Positions 15,418 through 24,952 of a stretch of DNA of 34,952 nucleotides are shown piece after piece (within the stretch, counting starts at the first letter, position 1; the number at the start of each line of letters is the position of its first letter). The notes under the pieces were generated by a model. That model was not told the DNA's origin and ran no database searches. It saw only the letters and a program-made list of their open reading frames with translations. This stretch comes from Opitutales bacterium (GTDB lineage Bacteria > Verrucomicrobiota > Verrucomicrobiia > Opitutales > Oceanipulchritudinaceae): positions 1 through 34,952 of the forward strand of contig JAFIGH010000052.1 of assembly GCA_020831525.1 (NCBI GenBank), written 5' to 3'. Both the position numbers and the translations under genes were made by a program.

Positions 15418-15902
15418 ACCGTCCCGACAACGATCCACTCGAAGCCGAACTCGCCGGGCTGCGGCCCAAGCCGCTCCCGCCGGTGCTGGAGCAACGTCTG
15501 CGCGCGGCCCCGGTGCGGGGTGCTGCGGCGCGTCTCCCGGCGCTCTGTATGCGGGCACGCTTTATCCTGCCGCTTGCCGCCGTCCTCTTCCTCTCGCTCG
15601 GGGGAATCGCCGTATGGATGTGGACGCACGGCGACGCCGACCCCGGGTCCCCCGCCGTGGCGCGGACCGATCCGGCCGACACCGCCGCGCCCTCGCCCCG
15701 CATGCGGCCCGTACGCGCGGAGAACTACCTCGCCAACCGTATCGACGAAGGGGTGTTCATCGTGGGCAATCACATCGCGGCGCGCCAGTACCGCTACCAG
15801 TTTGTCGATACCGTCGTGTGGGAAGACCCGCGCGATGGCACCACCGTGGAGATGTCCGTCCCGCGGGAGGAGATCGTCCTCGTCCCCATTCATTCATTCT
15901 AA
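15414..15902 (+). CDS. Single-pass membrane protein, probable anti-sigma factor
   Basis: A 162-residue protein starting in an ATGA overlap with the sigma gene. A short cytoplasmic N-terminus contains 'DPLEAELAGLRPKPLPPVLE', a pattern I associate with proteins following ECF sigma genes in Verrucomicrobiota. One transmembrane helix spans about 50-70 ('FILPLAAVLFLSLGGIAVWM'). The periplasmic part ends 'GTTVEMSVPREEIVLVPIHS'. No zinc-binding His-x3-Cys-x2-Cys motif is present, so it is not a classic ZAS-type anti-sigma. The role is inferred from gene order and topology. Confidence 0.7.
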   Translation: MNRPDNDPLEAELAGLRPKPLPPVLEQRLRAAPVRGAAARLPALCMRARFILPLAAVLFLSLGGIAVWMWTHGDADPGSPAVARTDPADTAAPSPRMRPVRAENYLANRIDEGVFIVGNHIAARQYRYQFVDTVVWEDPRDGTTVEMSVPREEIVLVPIHSF

Positions 15903-15908
15903 TCAACC

Positions 15909-15914
15909 AAGGAG
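15909..15914 (+). promoter_or_regulatory. Strong ribosome binding site of the PDZ gene
   Basis: AAGGAG lies 4 bases before the ATG at 15919. It fixes the start of the PDZ gene and is one of the few strong Shine-Dalgarno sequences in this window. Confidence 0.7.
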
Positions 15915-15918
15915 TATC

Positions 15919-17073
15919 ATGAACCCGGTCCATTTCATCCGCAGATTTTCCTTTCTCCTCTGTTTCCTGCCTGCGTGCCTTTTCGTGCCCGCGCTTTCCG
16001 CCGCCGATGCGGACACCTCGGAGATCCGCACGGAGGCCGAGCGCTTGCGCGAAGAGTTGCGCGCCGAAGCCGCTGAAATCCGGGCTGAGGCCGAAGCCAT
16101 CCGCCGAGAAGCCCGCGCCATCGCCTCCGAAGCCCGCGCCGAGGCCCGTGCGGGCCGTGCGGAAGCGCTTTCCCGCGCCTTCGCATGGCAATCCGGCGAG
16201 GGTGCCGCCGGTCCCCGGCCCTTCCTCGGCGTCGCGACCGAGCCGCTCCCCGCCGTCCTGCGCGACTACATCGACATTCCCGAGACGGAGGGCTTGCTTG
16301 TCGTCCGGGCGGTCGCCGGGCAAGCCGCCGCCAAAGCCGGAGTACGCGATAATGATATCCTGCTGACAGTAGGCGGTGATCCGGTGAACTCCCCCGCTGA
16401 GTTGTCGCGGAGGCTCGCCGGTCGCGCGCCGGGCGATGAAATCAATCTCCGTATCCTGCGACGGGGCGAAGTGCTCACCCTGCCGGTCGTCCTCGGGCAG
16501 CGTGAATCACCCGTCGGCCGGTGGGTGCCGGAGAACCTCGGCAAAGAGATTTCCGCCGCCGTCATCGCCGCTATGAACGACGGCGGCGAGGGTGGCGCGC
16601 GCATCCTCGAGTCCGTGCGTGAGTGGATCCCGGGGTCCGTGCGCGTCGTTGTCGATGACGAAGACCGGATCACCGTGGACCTCACCGAACTGCGTGAAAA
16701 CCTCGGTGACCTGCGCGAGAAGCTCGAGGCCATGCGCCGCGCGGAGTCGGAGGACGCGGCCGGTGACATCCATGTGGAAACGGATGACGCGGGAACCCGC
16801 TCGACCCTGACCCACCTGCGCTCGGGCAATTTCACTCTGGAGTCGAACGAAGGGCGAGCCGTCGTCACCGGCGCCGGCCCCGGCCGCCGCGTGCTCGTGA
16901 CCGCACCCGACGGCGAGATCCTCCACGAAGGTCCCCTGCCCGGCGACGACACCTCCGCCATCCCGCAACCCGCACGGTCCCTCGTCGACCGTCTCCTCGA
17001 AACCGTCGCCCGCCTCGACCTGCCCGAAGACGCCGACCTTGACGTAAACCTCACCCTCCCGCGGGGTGAGTGA
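15919..17073 (+). CDS. Secreted coiled-coil and PDZ domain protein
   Basis: A 384-residue exported protein. Residues 1-28 are a signal peptide ('FSFLLCFLPACLFVPALSAA'). An alanine/glutamate/arginine-rich helix at about 33-88 repeats 'EAERLREELRAEAAEIRAEA'-like heptads. A PDZ domain follows (about 100-195), with 'PFLGVATEPLP' and 'AAAKAGVRDNDILLTVGGDPV'. No protease triad is present, so this is a PDZ adaptor rather than a DegP-type protease. The rest (about 200-384) has no family I recognise. It is the last gene of the sigma/anti-sigma operon, and a link to sensing or relaying envelope stress is inferred from that context. Confidence 0.82.
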   Translation: MNPVHFIRRFSFLLCFLPACLFVPALSAADADTSEIRTEAERLREELRAEAAEIRAEAEAIRREARAIASEARAEARAGRAEALSRAFAWQSGEGAAGPRPFLGVATEPLPAVLRDYIDIPETEGLLVVRAVAGQAAAKAGVRDNDILLTVGGDPVNSPAELSRRLAGRAPGDEINLRILRRGEVLTLPVVLGQRESPVGRWVPENLGKEISAAVIAAMNDGGEGGARILESVREWIPGSVRVVVDDEDRITVDLTELRENLGDLREKLEAMRRAESEDAAGDIHVETDDAGTRSTLTHLRSGNFTLESNEGRAVVTGAGPGRRVLVTAPDGEILHEGPLPGDDTSAIPQPARSLVDRLLETVARLDLPEDADLDVNLTLPRGE

Positions 17074-17402
17074 GGCGGTTCAGCGAGTGCGACACCTTCC
17101 AACCGCGGTGCCTCGCTGAAGCGTCCGCTTACGGAGCGCGCGGCAGCGCATGCAACACAGCCGTACTTTCAGAAGAAATCTACGACGTTAGTGATTGATT
17201 CATCCCGGTCGGCGGTTAGGGTCTGCGCCCTATGTGAGTTGGGCGAAAACGCGGTTGCACATCGCGTTCGAATGCGCCAGCAGACGACAACGACGAATGG
17301 GAGAGCGATTCCCGTTTGCAGAGGTTTGTTCTTTGGATCGTTGCCGTGGCACTGATCCGGGGGCGGGGGCAAAGTCCGGCGACGCAGGGTTCTCTCCACG
17401 GC
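17074..17402. other. Gap between the convergent sigma operon and uvrA
   Basis: About 330 bases without a gene. Apart from the inverted repeat at 17079-17120 nothing stands out. Short open frames at 17169-17399 and 17195 onward lack family resemblance. No tRNA-like fold was recognised. Confidence 0.4.
17079..17120 (+). terminator. Inverted repeat after the sigma operon, possible terminator
   Basis: TTCAGCGAG (17079-17087) and CTCGCTGAA (17112-17120) are perfect 9-bp complementary arms separated by 24 bases. The structure begins 5 bases after the stop codon. No T-run follows, so it may act as a 3' stabilising stem or Rho-dependent end rather than an intrinsic terminator. Confidence 0.45.
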
Positions 17403-20400
17403 TCAGGTTTGCGCCTTCGCTCTTTTCCGGGCTTGCGTCTTCGTTTTCCCGCTGCCGTCCGGGCGGCGGGTTTTCTTTCTTTTCGCCGGGGCGGGGGCGG
17501 AGAGGACTTCGCGGAGGAAGGGTGCGGTGGGCGATCGTTTGTCGCGGGCGAGATCTTCGACGGTGCCTTGGAAGAGGAGTTCGCCGCCGGCTTCACCGCC
17601 TTCGGGGCCGACCTCGACGACGTAGTCGGCTTCGGCGATGACGTCGAGGTTGTGCTCGATGACGACGACGGTATGGCCTTGGTCGACGAGGCGGTTGAGG
17701 AGTTCGACGAGGCGTTCGGTATCCGACTGGTGGAGACCGATGGTGGGCTCTTCGAGGATGTAGAGGTTGGGGCGCACGAGGCCGCGCTTGCGGTCGTCGA
17801 GGGTGGGGAGGCCTTTCGCCAGTTCGGTGACTAGCTTGAGACGCTGCGCTTCCCCGCCGGAGAGGGTGGGGCTGGTCTGGCCGAGGGTGAGGTAGCCGAG
17901 GCCGGTTTCGACCATGAGTTCGAGGATGCCGCGGAGCCGCTGGTGGAAGGCGAAGAAACGGGCGGCATCCTCAAAGGTCATTTCGAGAACGTCGGCGATG
18001 GACTTGCCGTTCCAGTGGATGTCGAGGAGTTCGGGACCGTAGCGGCGGCCGCCGCAATCGTCGCAGGGGATGTAGGCGTCGGCGATGAAGTTCATCTCGA
18101 GCTTCACGCGCCCGGCGCCCTTGCAGGATTCGCAGCGTCCGCCCTTGGTGTTGAACGAGAAGGTGCCGGGGGAGTACCCGCGCATCTTGGCTTCGGGGAG
18201 GTTGCCGAAGTAGGCGCGGATGATGTCGAAGGCTCCCGTGTAGGTGGCGGGGGTGGAGCGCGGGGTTTTGCCGATGGGGCTCTGGTCGACCTCGATGGCC
18301 TGGCGGAAGGTGTGGCCGTGCAGGAGTCGCTTGAAGGCGAGGCCCCCGGCGCGGGCACCGGCGAGGCGCGCTGACTTCGCCCGCACGGCGGTCTCGACGC
18401 CGGGGCGCAGGAGGTCGCGCACGAGGGTGGACTTGCCCGCGCCGGAGATGCCGCAGACGACGGTGAGGCGGCTTTTGGGCAGGAGCAGGACGCCGCCTTT
18501 GAGGTTGCGCAGGGCGGGTTGTTCGAGGACGCACCATTCGTCCGGTGCGGTTTTGCGGCGCGCGTGGTAGGCGGGCGGGAGCGGGCGGCGGGCACCGCGG
18601 AGCGGGTGGGGCATGCCGTTGTGCAGGTAGCGTCCGGTGAGCGAGCGGTCGATCTTCGCGATCTCGTCGAGGCGGCCGCATGCGAGCAGTTCACCGCCGT
18701 GGCGGCCCGCGCCGGGGCCGAGGTCGATGATGCAATCGGCGGCGCGCATGGTGTCGATGTCGTGCTCCACGACGAGGAGGGTGTTGCCCTTTTCGCGGAG
18801 GGCGCGGAGAGAGTCGATGAGGCGGGCGTTGTCGCGCGCGTGGAGGCCGATGGAGGGCTCGTCGAGGACGTAGAGCACACCGGAGAGGTTGCTGCCGAGC
18901 TGCGCGGCGAGTCGGATGCGCTGGGCTTCGCCGCCGGAGAGCGTGTTGGTGGCGCGGTCGAGGGTGAGGTAGTCGAGGCCGAGCCCGCGCATGAACTTGA
19001 GGCGTTCCTCCACTTCGGGAATGACGTCGCGCGCGACGGCCCGGCCCTTGGCGTCGAGGCGGAGGGCGCGCAGGCGCTCCATGAGTTCGTCGGAGGTGAG
19101 GGCGAGGAGGCCGGGAAGGTTGAGGCGCGGTCCGTTCTTGAAAAACAAATACACAGAGCGGGCGGTCCCGCCGAGGCGCGTGCCTTCGCAGGCGGGGCAG
19201 GGATCTCCCGGGCCGGCGTCCTCCGGCACGTCTTCGAAGCGCTCGTCTTCGGCCATCCACGGGTAGATGCGGCCGTGGCCGCGGCAGGTGGGGCACCATC
19301 CGCGCGCGGAGTTCCATGAGAAGTGCTTCGGGTCCAGCTCGGGAAAGGCGAGGCCGGTGGCGGGATCGGTCCGCTTGGTGGAGAACCATGCAATCTCGCG
19401 GCCCGCGCCGTCGACGAGGAGGCAGGCACCCTTGCCGATGCGCAGGGCGGTTTCGACGGCTTCGGCGGGTGAGGCGGCCTCGCCCGCCACGGTAAAGGCG
19501 GGCTTGCGGGAGCGGCCGGCGCGGGCGATGTGGGCGACGGCGACTTCGACATCGTGTTCCCGGTAGCGGTCGAGTTTCGTGAAGCGATCCGTCTCGACGA
19601 GCGCGCCATCGGTGCGCAACCGCGTGTATCCGTGGGCGCGCGCCCAGTCGGCGAGGGGCTGGTGGTGGCCCTTGCGTCCGCGCACGAGGGGGGCGAGGAG
19701 GAAGTGTGTCGCGCCTGCTTTGGGCGGGCTTTTGGCGAGGGTCTTTTCGAGGGCGGCGGTGATCTCGCCGGGGGTGAGTGAGACGAGGGGTTCGCCCGTC
19801 ACGGGGCTGCACGGCACACCGATGCGTGCGTAGAGAAGGCGCAAATACTGGGCGACTTCGGTGATCGTGGCGACCGTGGACTTGCGCGTGCCGCGGGTGA
19901 CGCGCTGCTCGATGGCGACGGCGGGCGGGATGCCGCGGAGTTCGTCGATGTCGGGGCGCGGCAGTTGCTCCACGTATTGGCGTGCCCATGCCGACATGGA
20001 CTCCATGAAGCGCCGCTGGCTCTCCGCGAAGATGATGTCGAAGGCGAGCGAGGATTTGCCCGAGCCGCTCACGCCCGTGACGACGGTGAGGGCACGGCGG
20101 GGGATCTCGATGGTGAGGTTTTTGAGATTGTGTTCGCGCGCGCCGGTGAGGAGGAGGCTGCCGTTGCTCCCGTTGGCGGAGGGCGCGGCGGTGCCGTAGG
20201 GGGCGGGATCTTCGGCGGCGGCGGCGAGGACGGGCGGGGCCGGGGCTTCGGCGGCGGGGTCAAGGGCGGTGCGGAGGTAGGGGGCCGTCTCGGTTTTGGC
20301 TTTGGCGAGACGGGCGGGCGTACCCTCGAAAACAAAGCGTCCGCCCTCTGCGCCCGCGCCCGGACCCAGCTCAAGAATCCAGTCGGCGGCCGCGAGCACG

Positions 20401-23081
20401 TCGGTCTGGTGCTCGATGACGATGAGGCTGTGGCCGAGGTCGACGAGCTGCTGGAGGACGGCGAGGAGCCGCTTGACATCCTCTCGGTGGAGGCCGGTGG
20501 TCGGTTCGTCGAGAAGGATGAGCGCGCGGTCGACGGTGCCGCCGAAACGCGAGAGGTATTTGACAAGTTTGAGGCGCTGCGATTCGCCGCCGGAGAGGGT
20601 GTTGAGCGGTTGGCCGAGCGTCAGGTAGCCGAGGCCGACGGCGGCGAGGGATTCGAGCCGGTGGCGCACGCGGGGCTCGCGGGCAAAGAAGAGAAGCGCT
20701 TCGTCGACGGTGAGGTCGAGGATGTCGGCGGCGCTCTTGCCCGCCCACTGCACGGCGAGCACCTCCGGCGCGAAGCGGCGGCCCCCGCAGGTCGGGCAGG
20801 GCACGTAGACATCGGCCATGAACTGCATCTCGATCTTTTCGTAGCCGAGTCCCTCGCAGGTCGGGCAGCGCCCGTGGCCGCTGTTGAAGGAGAAGTGCGA
20901 GGCGGTAAAGCCACGGGAGCGGGCGTCGTCGGTGCGCGCGAAGAGCTGGCGGATATGATTCCACGCGTCGACAAAGAGGACCGGATTGGAGCGCGGGGTG
21001 CGGCTGGCGGGCGACTGGTCGACGAGGACGATTTCGCCGAAGCCGTGGTCGGGCTCGATGGAGCGGACGGCGGCGGGGTCGTCAACCGCTTTTCCCGCGC
21101 GCGCAAGGAGACCTTGGTGGATGACGTTGTCGAGGAGGGTGGATTTGCCGGAACCGCTCACACCGCTGAGGGCGACGAAGCGCCCGAGCGGGATCTTCGC
21201 CGAGAAGTCGTCGAGGTTGTGCTTAGCGGCACCCTCGATACGCAGCCACGCCTGCGCCTTTGTGCGGCGCACGGAGCGGCGGTGCGCCGGCGGAGGCACT
21301 GTCTTTCGCCCGGAGAGGTAGGCGCCGGTGACGGATTCCGGGTGCTCCGCGAGTTCGGCGGGCGGACCCATGGCGACGATCCGGCCGCCCTTGGCACCCG
21401 GCTCGGGGCCGATGTCGACAATGAGGTCGGCGGCGCGCATGACGGCTTCGTCGTGTTCGACGACGACGACCGTGTTGCCCGGCGCGGTGAGGCTGCGGAG
21501 GATGCCGATGAGCCGGTCGATGTCGCGCGCATGCAGGCCGATGGACGGTTCGTCGAGGACGAAGAGTGTATCGACGAGGCTGGTACCGAGGCAGGTGGTG
21601 AGGCTCACCCGCTGCGTTTCGCCGCCGGAGAGGCTGCGCGAGGAACGGTCGAGGGTGAGGTAGCCCACGCCCACGGATTCGAGGTAGCGCAAGCGGGTGA
21701 GGATGGCGTCGAGGGCGACATCGACACGCTTGTCCCCCGTGGTGGCGGCTTTGGATTCGAGGAGCGGAAGCAACTCCGAAACAGGCTGGCGGTAGAGGTC
21801 GGGCAGGGTGCGGCCCTCCCACTTCCAGAGAAGGGCTTCGGGGATGAGGCGGGTGCCCTTGCAGTCCGGGCAGGTGACGTAGGCGCGGTATTTGGAAAGA
21901 AATACGCGCACGTGCATCTTGTAGGTGTTGCCCTCCAGCCACTCGAAGAAGCGGCGCACGCCGTACCATGCCTGCGGCCATTCGCGTCCGTCTTCCCCGT
22001 AGCCGGGCTCGCCGTCCATGACAAAGGCGCGCTGCGCTTCCGTCATCTCACGCCACGCCACGTCGGCGGGGACCCCGTGTTTGCGGCAGGCGCGGAGGAT
22101 GTCGCGCTGGCTCTCCGAGTAGACCGCTCCTTGGAAGGCGCGGATGGCGCCGTCTTTGAGGGAGAGCGTGGTGTCGGGAATGACGAGCCGGTCGTCGATG
22201 GTGATGATCCGGCCGAACCCGCGGCAGCGCGGGCACGCCCCGAGGGGCGAGTTGAAGGAAAACAGGTTGGGCACGGCGGGGCGGTAGCGCTCTCCTGTCT
22301 CAGGGGAGTGAAGGCCCTCCGAGTAGGCGGCGAGGCGGGTGCCGGACTCGTCGAGGATTTCCAGCTGTCCCTTGCCGAAGTGGAGTGCGGTGGCGGCGGC
22401 TTCGAGGAAGCGGTTGCGCGTGCCCGCGGCGATCTTCAGGCGGTCCTGGACGACGGCCAACTCGGTGCGGTCTCCGAGATCCTCCGGGCGCAGCGCGTCG
22501 ATCCGCTCGAGGCCGCGCCCCTCCGCGGCGGCGCGGGTGTATCCCTGCGCGGCGAGGGAATCGAGCACCGTCTTCCACGGCAGCTTCGGCCCCCGCCGCA
22601 CGCGGAAGGCAAGGAGGACGCGCCGCCCCGCGAAGGCGCGCGCGACCTTCTTCCAAATGGTCGCGGGGCTGTCGTCTTCGATGGGCTCGCCTGTCGCCGG
22701 GTCGATGAGGCGGGCGCCGTGCGCAAACCACACTTTGAAGTAATCGCACAGCTCTGTCATTGTCCCGACCGTCGAACGCGAGGTGCGCACCGTGTTGCGC
22801 TGCTCGATGGCGATGGACGGGCGGATGTTCTCGATGGAATCGACCTGCGGCCGGTCCATCATCTCAAGGAACTGGCGGGTGTACGGGCTGAAGGTCTCCA
22901 CATAGCGCCGCTGCCCTTCCGCGTGCAGGGTCTCGAAGACCAGCGACGACTTGCCCGCGCCGCTCAGGCCCGTGACCACGATCAGCTTGCCGAGCGGCAG
23001 ATCGAGGTCGAAGCCCTTGAGGTTGTTCTGCCGCGCCCCGCGGATGCGGATGCTCTCCAACTGTTCTGCCGTCTTCGCCAT
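17403..23081 (-). CDS. uvrA: Excinuclease ABC subunit UvrA, tandem-duplicated form
   Basis: UvrA finds bulky DNA damage and loads UvrB in nucleotide excision repair. This protein has 1892 residues, twice the usual 940, and contains two complete UvrA halves joined by an Ala/Pro-rich linker at about 940-975. Four Walker A motifs are visible: GLSGAGKSS (38-46), GVSGSGKST (640-648), GVSGSGKSS (1003-1011) and GISGAGKST in the last quarter. Four ABC signatures also occur: [24 protein letters not shown] and LSGGEAQR. Zinc-finger CxxC pairs occur in both halves (for example CPRCRG, CPTCEG/CPTCGG, CPTCRG/CPACEG, CESCKG/CDDCGG). A basic tail ends the protein. Double-length UvrA is, as I recall, also known in Chlamydia and other PVC members. 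The start at 23081 begins at [20 protein letters not shown]; the frame is open to 23165. Confidence 0.97.
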   Translation of the reverse strand: MAKTAEQLESIRIRGARQNNLKGFDLDLPLGKLIVVTGLSGAGKSSLVFETLHAEGQRRYVETFSPYTRQFLEMMDRPQVDSIENIRPSIAIEQRNTVRTSRSTVGTMTELCDYFKVWFAHGARLIDPATGEPIEDDSPATIWKKVARAFAGRRVLLAFRVRRGPKLPWKTVLDSLAAQGYTRAAAEGRGLERIDALRPEDLGDRTELAVVQDRLKIAAGTRNRFLEAAATALHFGKGQLEILDESGTRLAAYSEGLHSPETGERYRPAVPNLFSFNSPLGACPRCRGFGRIITIDDRLVIPDTTLSLKDGAIRAFQGAVYSESQRDILRACRKHGVPADVAWREMTEAQRAFVMDGEPGYGEDGREWPQAWYGVRRFFEWLEGNTYKMHVRVFLSKYRAYVTCPDCKGTRLIPEALLWKWEGRTLPDLYRQPVSELLPLLESKAATTGDKRVDVALDAILTRLRYLESVGVGYLTLDRSSRSLSGGETQRVSLTTCLGTSLVDTLFVLDEPSIGLHARDIDRLIGILRSLTAPGNTVVVVEHDEAVMRAADLIVDIGPEPGAKGGRIVAMGPPAELAEHPESVTGAYLSGRKTVPPPAHRRSVRRTKAQAWLRIEGAAKHNLDDFSAKIPLGRFVALSGVSGSGKSTLLDNVIHQGLLARAGKAVDDPAAVRSIEPDHGFGEIVLVDQSPASRTPRSNPVLFVDAWNHIRQLFARTDDARSRGFTASHFSFNSGHGRCPTCEGLGYEKIEMQFMADVYVPCPTCGGRRFAPEVLAVQWAGKSAADILDLTVDEALLFFAREPRVRHRLESLAAVGLGYLTLGQPLNTLSGGESQRLKLVKYLSRFGGTVDRALILLDEPTTGLHREDVKRLLAVLQQLVDLGHSLIVIEHQTDVLAAADWILELGPGAGAEGGRFVFEGTPARLAKAKTETAPYLRTALDPAAEAPAPPVLAAAAEDPAPYGTAAPSANGSNGSLLLTGAREHNLKNLTIEIPRRALTVVTGVSGSGKSSLAFDIIFAESQRRFMESMSAWARQYVEQLPRPDIDELRGIPPAVAIEQRVTRGTRKSTVATITEVAQYLRLLYARIGVPCSPVTGEPLVSLTPGEITAALEKTLAKSPPKAGATHFLLAPLVRGRKGHHQPLADWARAHGYTRLRTDGALVETDRFTKLDRYREHDVEVAVAHIARAGRSRKPAFTVAGEAASPAEAVETALRIGKGACLLVDGAGREIAWFSTKRTDPATGLAFPELDPKHFSWNSARGWCPTCRGHGRIYPWMAEDERFEDVPEDAGPGDPCPACEGTRLGGTARSVYLFFKNGPRLNLPGLLALTSDELMERLRALRLDAKGRAVARDVIPEVEERLKFMRGLGLDYLTLDRATNTLSGGEAQRIRLAAQLGSNLSGVLYVLDEPSIGLHARDNARLIDSLRALREKGNTLLVVEHDIDTMRAADCIIDLGPGAGRHGGELLACGRLDEIAKIDRSLTGRYLHNGMPHPLRGARRPLPPAYHARRKTAPDEWCVLEQPALRNLKGGVLLLPKSRLTVVCGISGAGKSTLVRDLLRPGVETAVRAKSARLAGARAGGLAFKRLLHGHTFRQAIEVDQSPIGKTPRSTPATYTGAFDIIRAYFGNLPEAKMRGYSPGTFSFNTKGGRCESCKGAGRVKLEMNFIADAYIPCDDCGGRRYGPELLDIHWNGKSIADVLEMTFEDAARFFAFHQRLRGILELMVETGLGYLTLGQTSPTLSGGEAQRLKLVTELAKGLPTLDDRKRGLVRPNLYILEEPTIGLHQSDTERLVELLNRLVDQGHTVVVIEHNLDVIAEADYVVEVGPEGGEAGGELLFQGTVEDLARDKRSPTAPFLREVLSAPAPAKRKKTRRPDGSGKTKTQARKRAKAQT

Positions 23082-23140
23082 GAGGGGAAAAAGAGCGAGA
23101 ATCGCACACGCCGGACGCCCCCGCAAGAGTGCGGCGCTCA

Positions 23141-23177
23141 TTGACAGGCGCAGCCATGGGAGCATATTGATGCAATA
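23141..23177 (+). promoter_or_regulatory. Promoter and possible operator of the VapB/VapC operon
   Basis: TTGACA at 23141-23146 is followed after 16 bases by CATATT (23163-23168), a 4/6 match to the -10 consensus. A small inverted repeat, ATTG-ATG-CAAT (23166-23176), overlaps the -10 and could bind the antitoxin. Transcription would begin close to the ATG at 23178, so the mRNA may be nearly leaderless. Confidence 0.5.
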
Positions 23178-23441
23178 ATGAGGACAACAATTGACATCAG
23201 CGATGCGCTATTGGCGGAACTCCGTCAACGGGCGGCGGATACGCGGCGGCCATTTCGGGCGGTGGTGGAGGATACCCTGCAGGCGGGATTGGCGGGGGCC
23301 GGTTCGGCGCGGACATCGTCCTCCCCCCCGAAGCTCAAGAGCTACCCGCTGGGGATCAAAGCGGCCTATCGCGGTGTCAGCCTGAATCAGCTTTATGACC
23401 AGCTGGAGGCTGAGTCCACCTTGAGCGTGGCCGAAGAATGA
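23178..23441 (+). CDS. vapB: VapB-type ribbon-helix-helix antitoxin
   Basis: An 87-residue antitoxin. The N-terminal strand and helices 'MRTTIDISDALLAELRQRAA' and 'DTRRPFRAVVEDTLQAGL' are typical of small ribbon-helix-helix DNA-binding antitoxins. The C-terminal half, with 'KLKSYPLGIKAAYRGVSLNQ' and an acidic end, would embrace the toxin. It overlaps the toxin gene by ATGA at 23438-23441. A TTGACA promoter lies just upstream, and the gene begins about 96 bp from the divergent uvrA start. Confidence 0.85.
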   Translation: MRTTIDISDALLAELRQRAADTRRPFRAVVEDTLQAGLAGAGSARTSSSPPKLKSYPLGIKAAYRGVSLNQLYDQLEAESTLSVAEE

Positions 23442-23881
23442 TCGTTCCGGACGCCAATTTGCTCATTTACGCCTACGATGAGCGATCCGCCTACCATCGG
23501 AAAGCCAAAGCGTGGTGGGCGTCGACGCTGGCCGACGGTGTTCCGGTGGGCATACCCTGGGTCGTGATCTTGGCCTTCACTCGATTGACGACGCATCCGC
23601 AGATTTGTGAGAACCCGCTGTCTGTCTCCGAGGCACGCGGAATTGTCTTGGGTTGGCTTGAGTACCCGCACGTGCGGGTCCTGCAACTCTCGGAAAGGGC
23701 GCCCGAGCGGTTTTTTGATCTCTTGGAAGAGGCGGGAAGCGGCGGTAACTTGGCAACGGACGCGGTCATCGCGCTTCATGCCATGGAGCACTCTGCCAAA
23801 GTCTTCAGCAATGACCGCGACTTTGATCGCTTCTCCGGAGTCCGACGGGTGAATCCTTTGGATAGAGAGGGGCGCTCTTAG
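23438..23881 (+). CDS. vapC: PIN-domain ribonuclease toxin (VapC family)
   Basis: A 147-residue PIN toxin of the branch that begins 'MIVPDANLLIYAYD'. The acidic residues D5, D108 ('NLATDAVIALHA') and D126/D128 ('SNDRDFDRF') are present. The glutamate usually found in the second PIN helix is replaced by 'WVVILAFTRLTTHP', which I believe is normal for this branch (TIGR00028-like) and not a defect. It is translationally coupled to the vapB gene through an ATGA overlap. It differs in sequence from the VapC at 1850, so the two modules are independent acquisitions. Confidence 0.9.
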   Translation: MIVPDANLLIYAYDERSAYHRKAKAWWASTLADGVPVGIPWVVILAFTRLTTHPQICENPLSVSEARGIVLGWLEYPHVRVLQLSERAPERFFDLLEEAGSGGNLATDAVIALHAMEHSAKVFSNDRDFDRFSGVRRVNPLDREGRS

Positions 23882-23904
23882 CGTTTTAGCGCAACCGTGC
23901 CGGC

Positions 23905-24126
23905 ATGAAACGAGCGACCATCTATATTGAAGAAGACCTCCACAGGGCATTGAAGATAAAAGCCGCGGAGGTGTCGTCTTCGGTCTCGGAACTTGTGAAT
24001 CAATCGATTCGTGAATCACTTGCTGAGGATCTTGAAGACCTTCAGGCATTTAAAGAGCGTGAGTCTGAGCCCTCACTCGACTTTGAAACATTCCTGAAGG
24101 GATTGAAGTCCAATGGCGCGCTATAA
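23905..24126 (+). CDS. CopG/RHH-type antitoxin
   Basis: A 73-residue ribbon-helix-helix protein: 'MKRATIYIEEDLHRALKIKA' and 'AEVSSSVSELVNQSIRESLA' form the DNA-binding fold, followed by an acidic C-terminal arm expected to bind a RelE-like toxin. It overlaps the following relE-like start by 14 bases. Local base composition is lower in GC than the neighbours, suggesting acquisition. The partner toxin is truncated (see next entry), so this antitoxin may be an orphan. Confidence 0.82.
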   Translation: MKRATIYIEEDLHRALKIKAAEVSSSVSELVNQSIRESLAEDLEDLQAFKERESEPSLDFETFLKGLKSNGAL

Positions 24127-24466
24127 GATTGAGATCAAGCGATCAGCAGCGAAGGAGCTTGAGAAAATCGCAGGAAAGACTCGGGAACAGATCGTCAAAA
24201 AGATTAGGTCTCTTGCTGACGATCCGCGGCCGCCGCAGGCGAAGAAGCTTTCAGGGCACCCAGAACATGCGGCCAAACGCGGGCGAAGTAGTCGCGCGTG
24301 CGCTCGAACTCGGTGGCGTGCTCCGCGTGGCGGGCGGCCAGTTCGGCAAACCCGAGGTGGGTCAGGAGCACTTGTGTGCGTCCGTCGTCGCTATCCTCCA
24401 GCGCGAGGACGACCCAGGTGTGGTGCTGACGGGCGTTGGGCAGTTGCGGCGGTGCGTTCCAAGTGA
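24113..24466 (+). pseudogene. Truncated RelE-family toxin
   Basis: The first 48 codons (to about 24256) read as a normal RelE N-terminus: 'MARYKIEIKRSAAKELEKIA', 'GKTREQIVKKIRSLADDPRP' and 'PQAKKLSG'. After that the frame runs antisense through the SRPBCC gene and yields Arg/Gly-rich sequence without RelE character. The expected 'RVRVGDYRIIYEI'-type catalytic half is missing. The likely cause is a recombination or insertion that joined the SRPBCC gene's 3' end to the middle of relE at about 24250-24262. The toxin should be inactive. Confidence 0.8.
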
Positions 24467-24818
24467 AGGCCAGCATCCGCTCCGGCGCATACGCGAGAAT
24501 GCGGCAACCCTCCGAGCCCCGCTGCCCCTCCGGAGCGTCCTTCGGCAGAAAATACAGTTCATAGGCTCCGCCGAGCCGCAGTTCGATGTGGCTCTCCGGA
24601 GCGAAGAATGTCGCAACCCCTTCGGAAGTGGTCCACCGCCGCCACACTTCGGCCCGGGGCAAATCCACCGTCATTTCCACTTCTATATGGGGAATTGTCA
24701 CTTGCGGAACTTTCATGTCGGGAGCCGCTCCATCGGCAACGTCGGTCGCCGGCACCGCCGAAGAGGGCGAAACGCATACGGCGAAAAGCATTATCAGAAG
24801 AAATGTCGGGCAACGCAT
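24204..24818 (-). CDS. Exported SRPBCC (AHSA1-like) domain protein
   Basis: A 204-residue protein. Residues 1-21 are a signal peptide ('FLLIMLFAVCVSPSSAV'). The rest is a START-like SRPBCC fold: 'VEMTVDLPRAEVWRRWTTSE' with 'GVATFFAPESHIELRLGGAY' is the AHSA1 pattern, followed by 'ERMLAFTWNAPPQL' and 'TQVLLTHLGFAE'. Such domains bind hydrophobic ligands; the ligand here is unknown. The last 14 or so residues ('ASSPAAAADRQQET') are encoded antisense to the relE fragment, so the C-terminus was probably remade at the fusion point. The ATG at 24818 is preceded by CTTTCCTCCT, not a Shine-Dalgarno. Confidence 0.82.
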   Translation of the reverse strand: MRCPTFLLIMLFAVCVSPSSAVPATDVADGAAPDMKVPQVTIPHIEVEMTVDLPRAEVWRRWTTSEGVATFFAPESHIELRLGGAYELYFLPKDAPEGQRGSEGCRILAYAPERMLAFTWNAPPQLPNARQHHTWVVLALEDSDDGRTQVLLTHLGFAELAARHAEHATEFERTRDYFARVWPHVLGALKASSPAAAADRQQET

Positions 24819-24952
24819 AGGAGGAAAGACTTCTGATTGTCAACCGTCACTCCGCCGCCGTGTCAAGGCAGGCGTCGCCGGTCCTCGAAGGGTCGTGCGT
24901 TCCAGAGCGATTCGGGCGTTGACGGTAGCACCACGACTGTCAGAATAACGCG

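Noticed and set aside
19965-23144. Plus-strand open frame of 1059 codons inside uvrA
   Set aside because: It is antisense to a certain gene with four intact ATPase modules; the translation is a GC-rich shadow with no recognisable domain.
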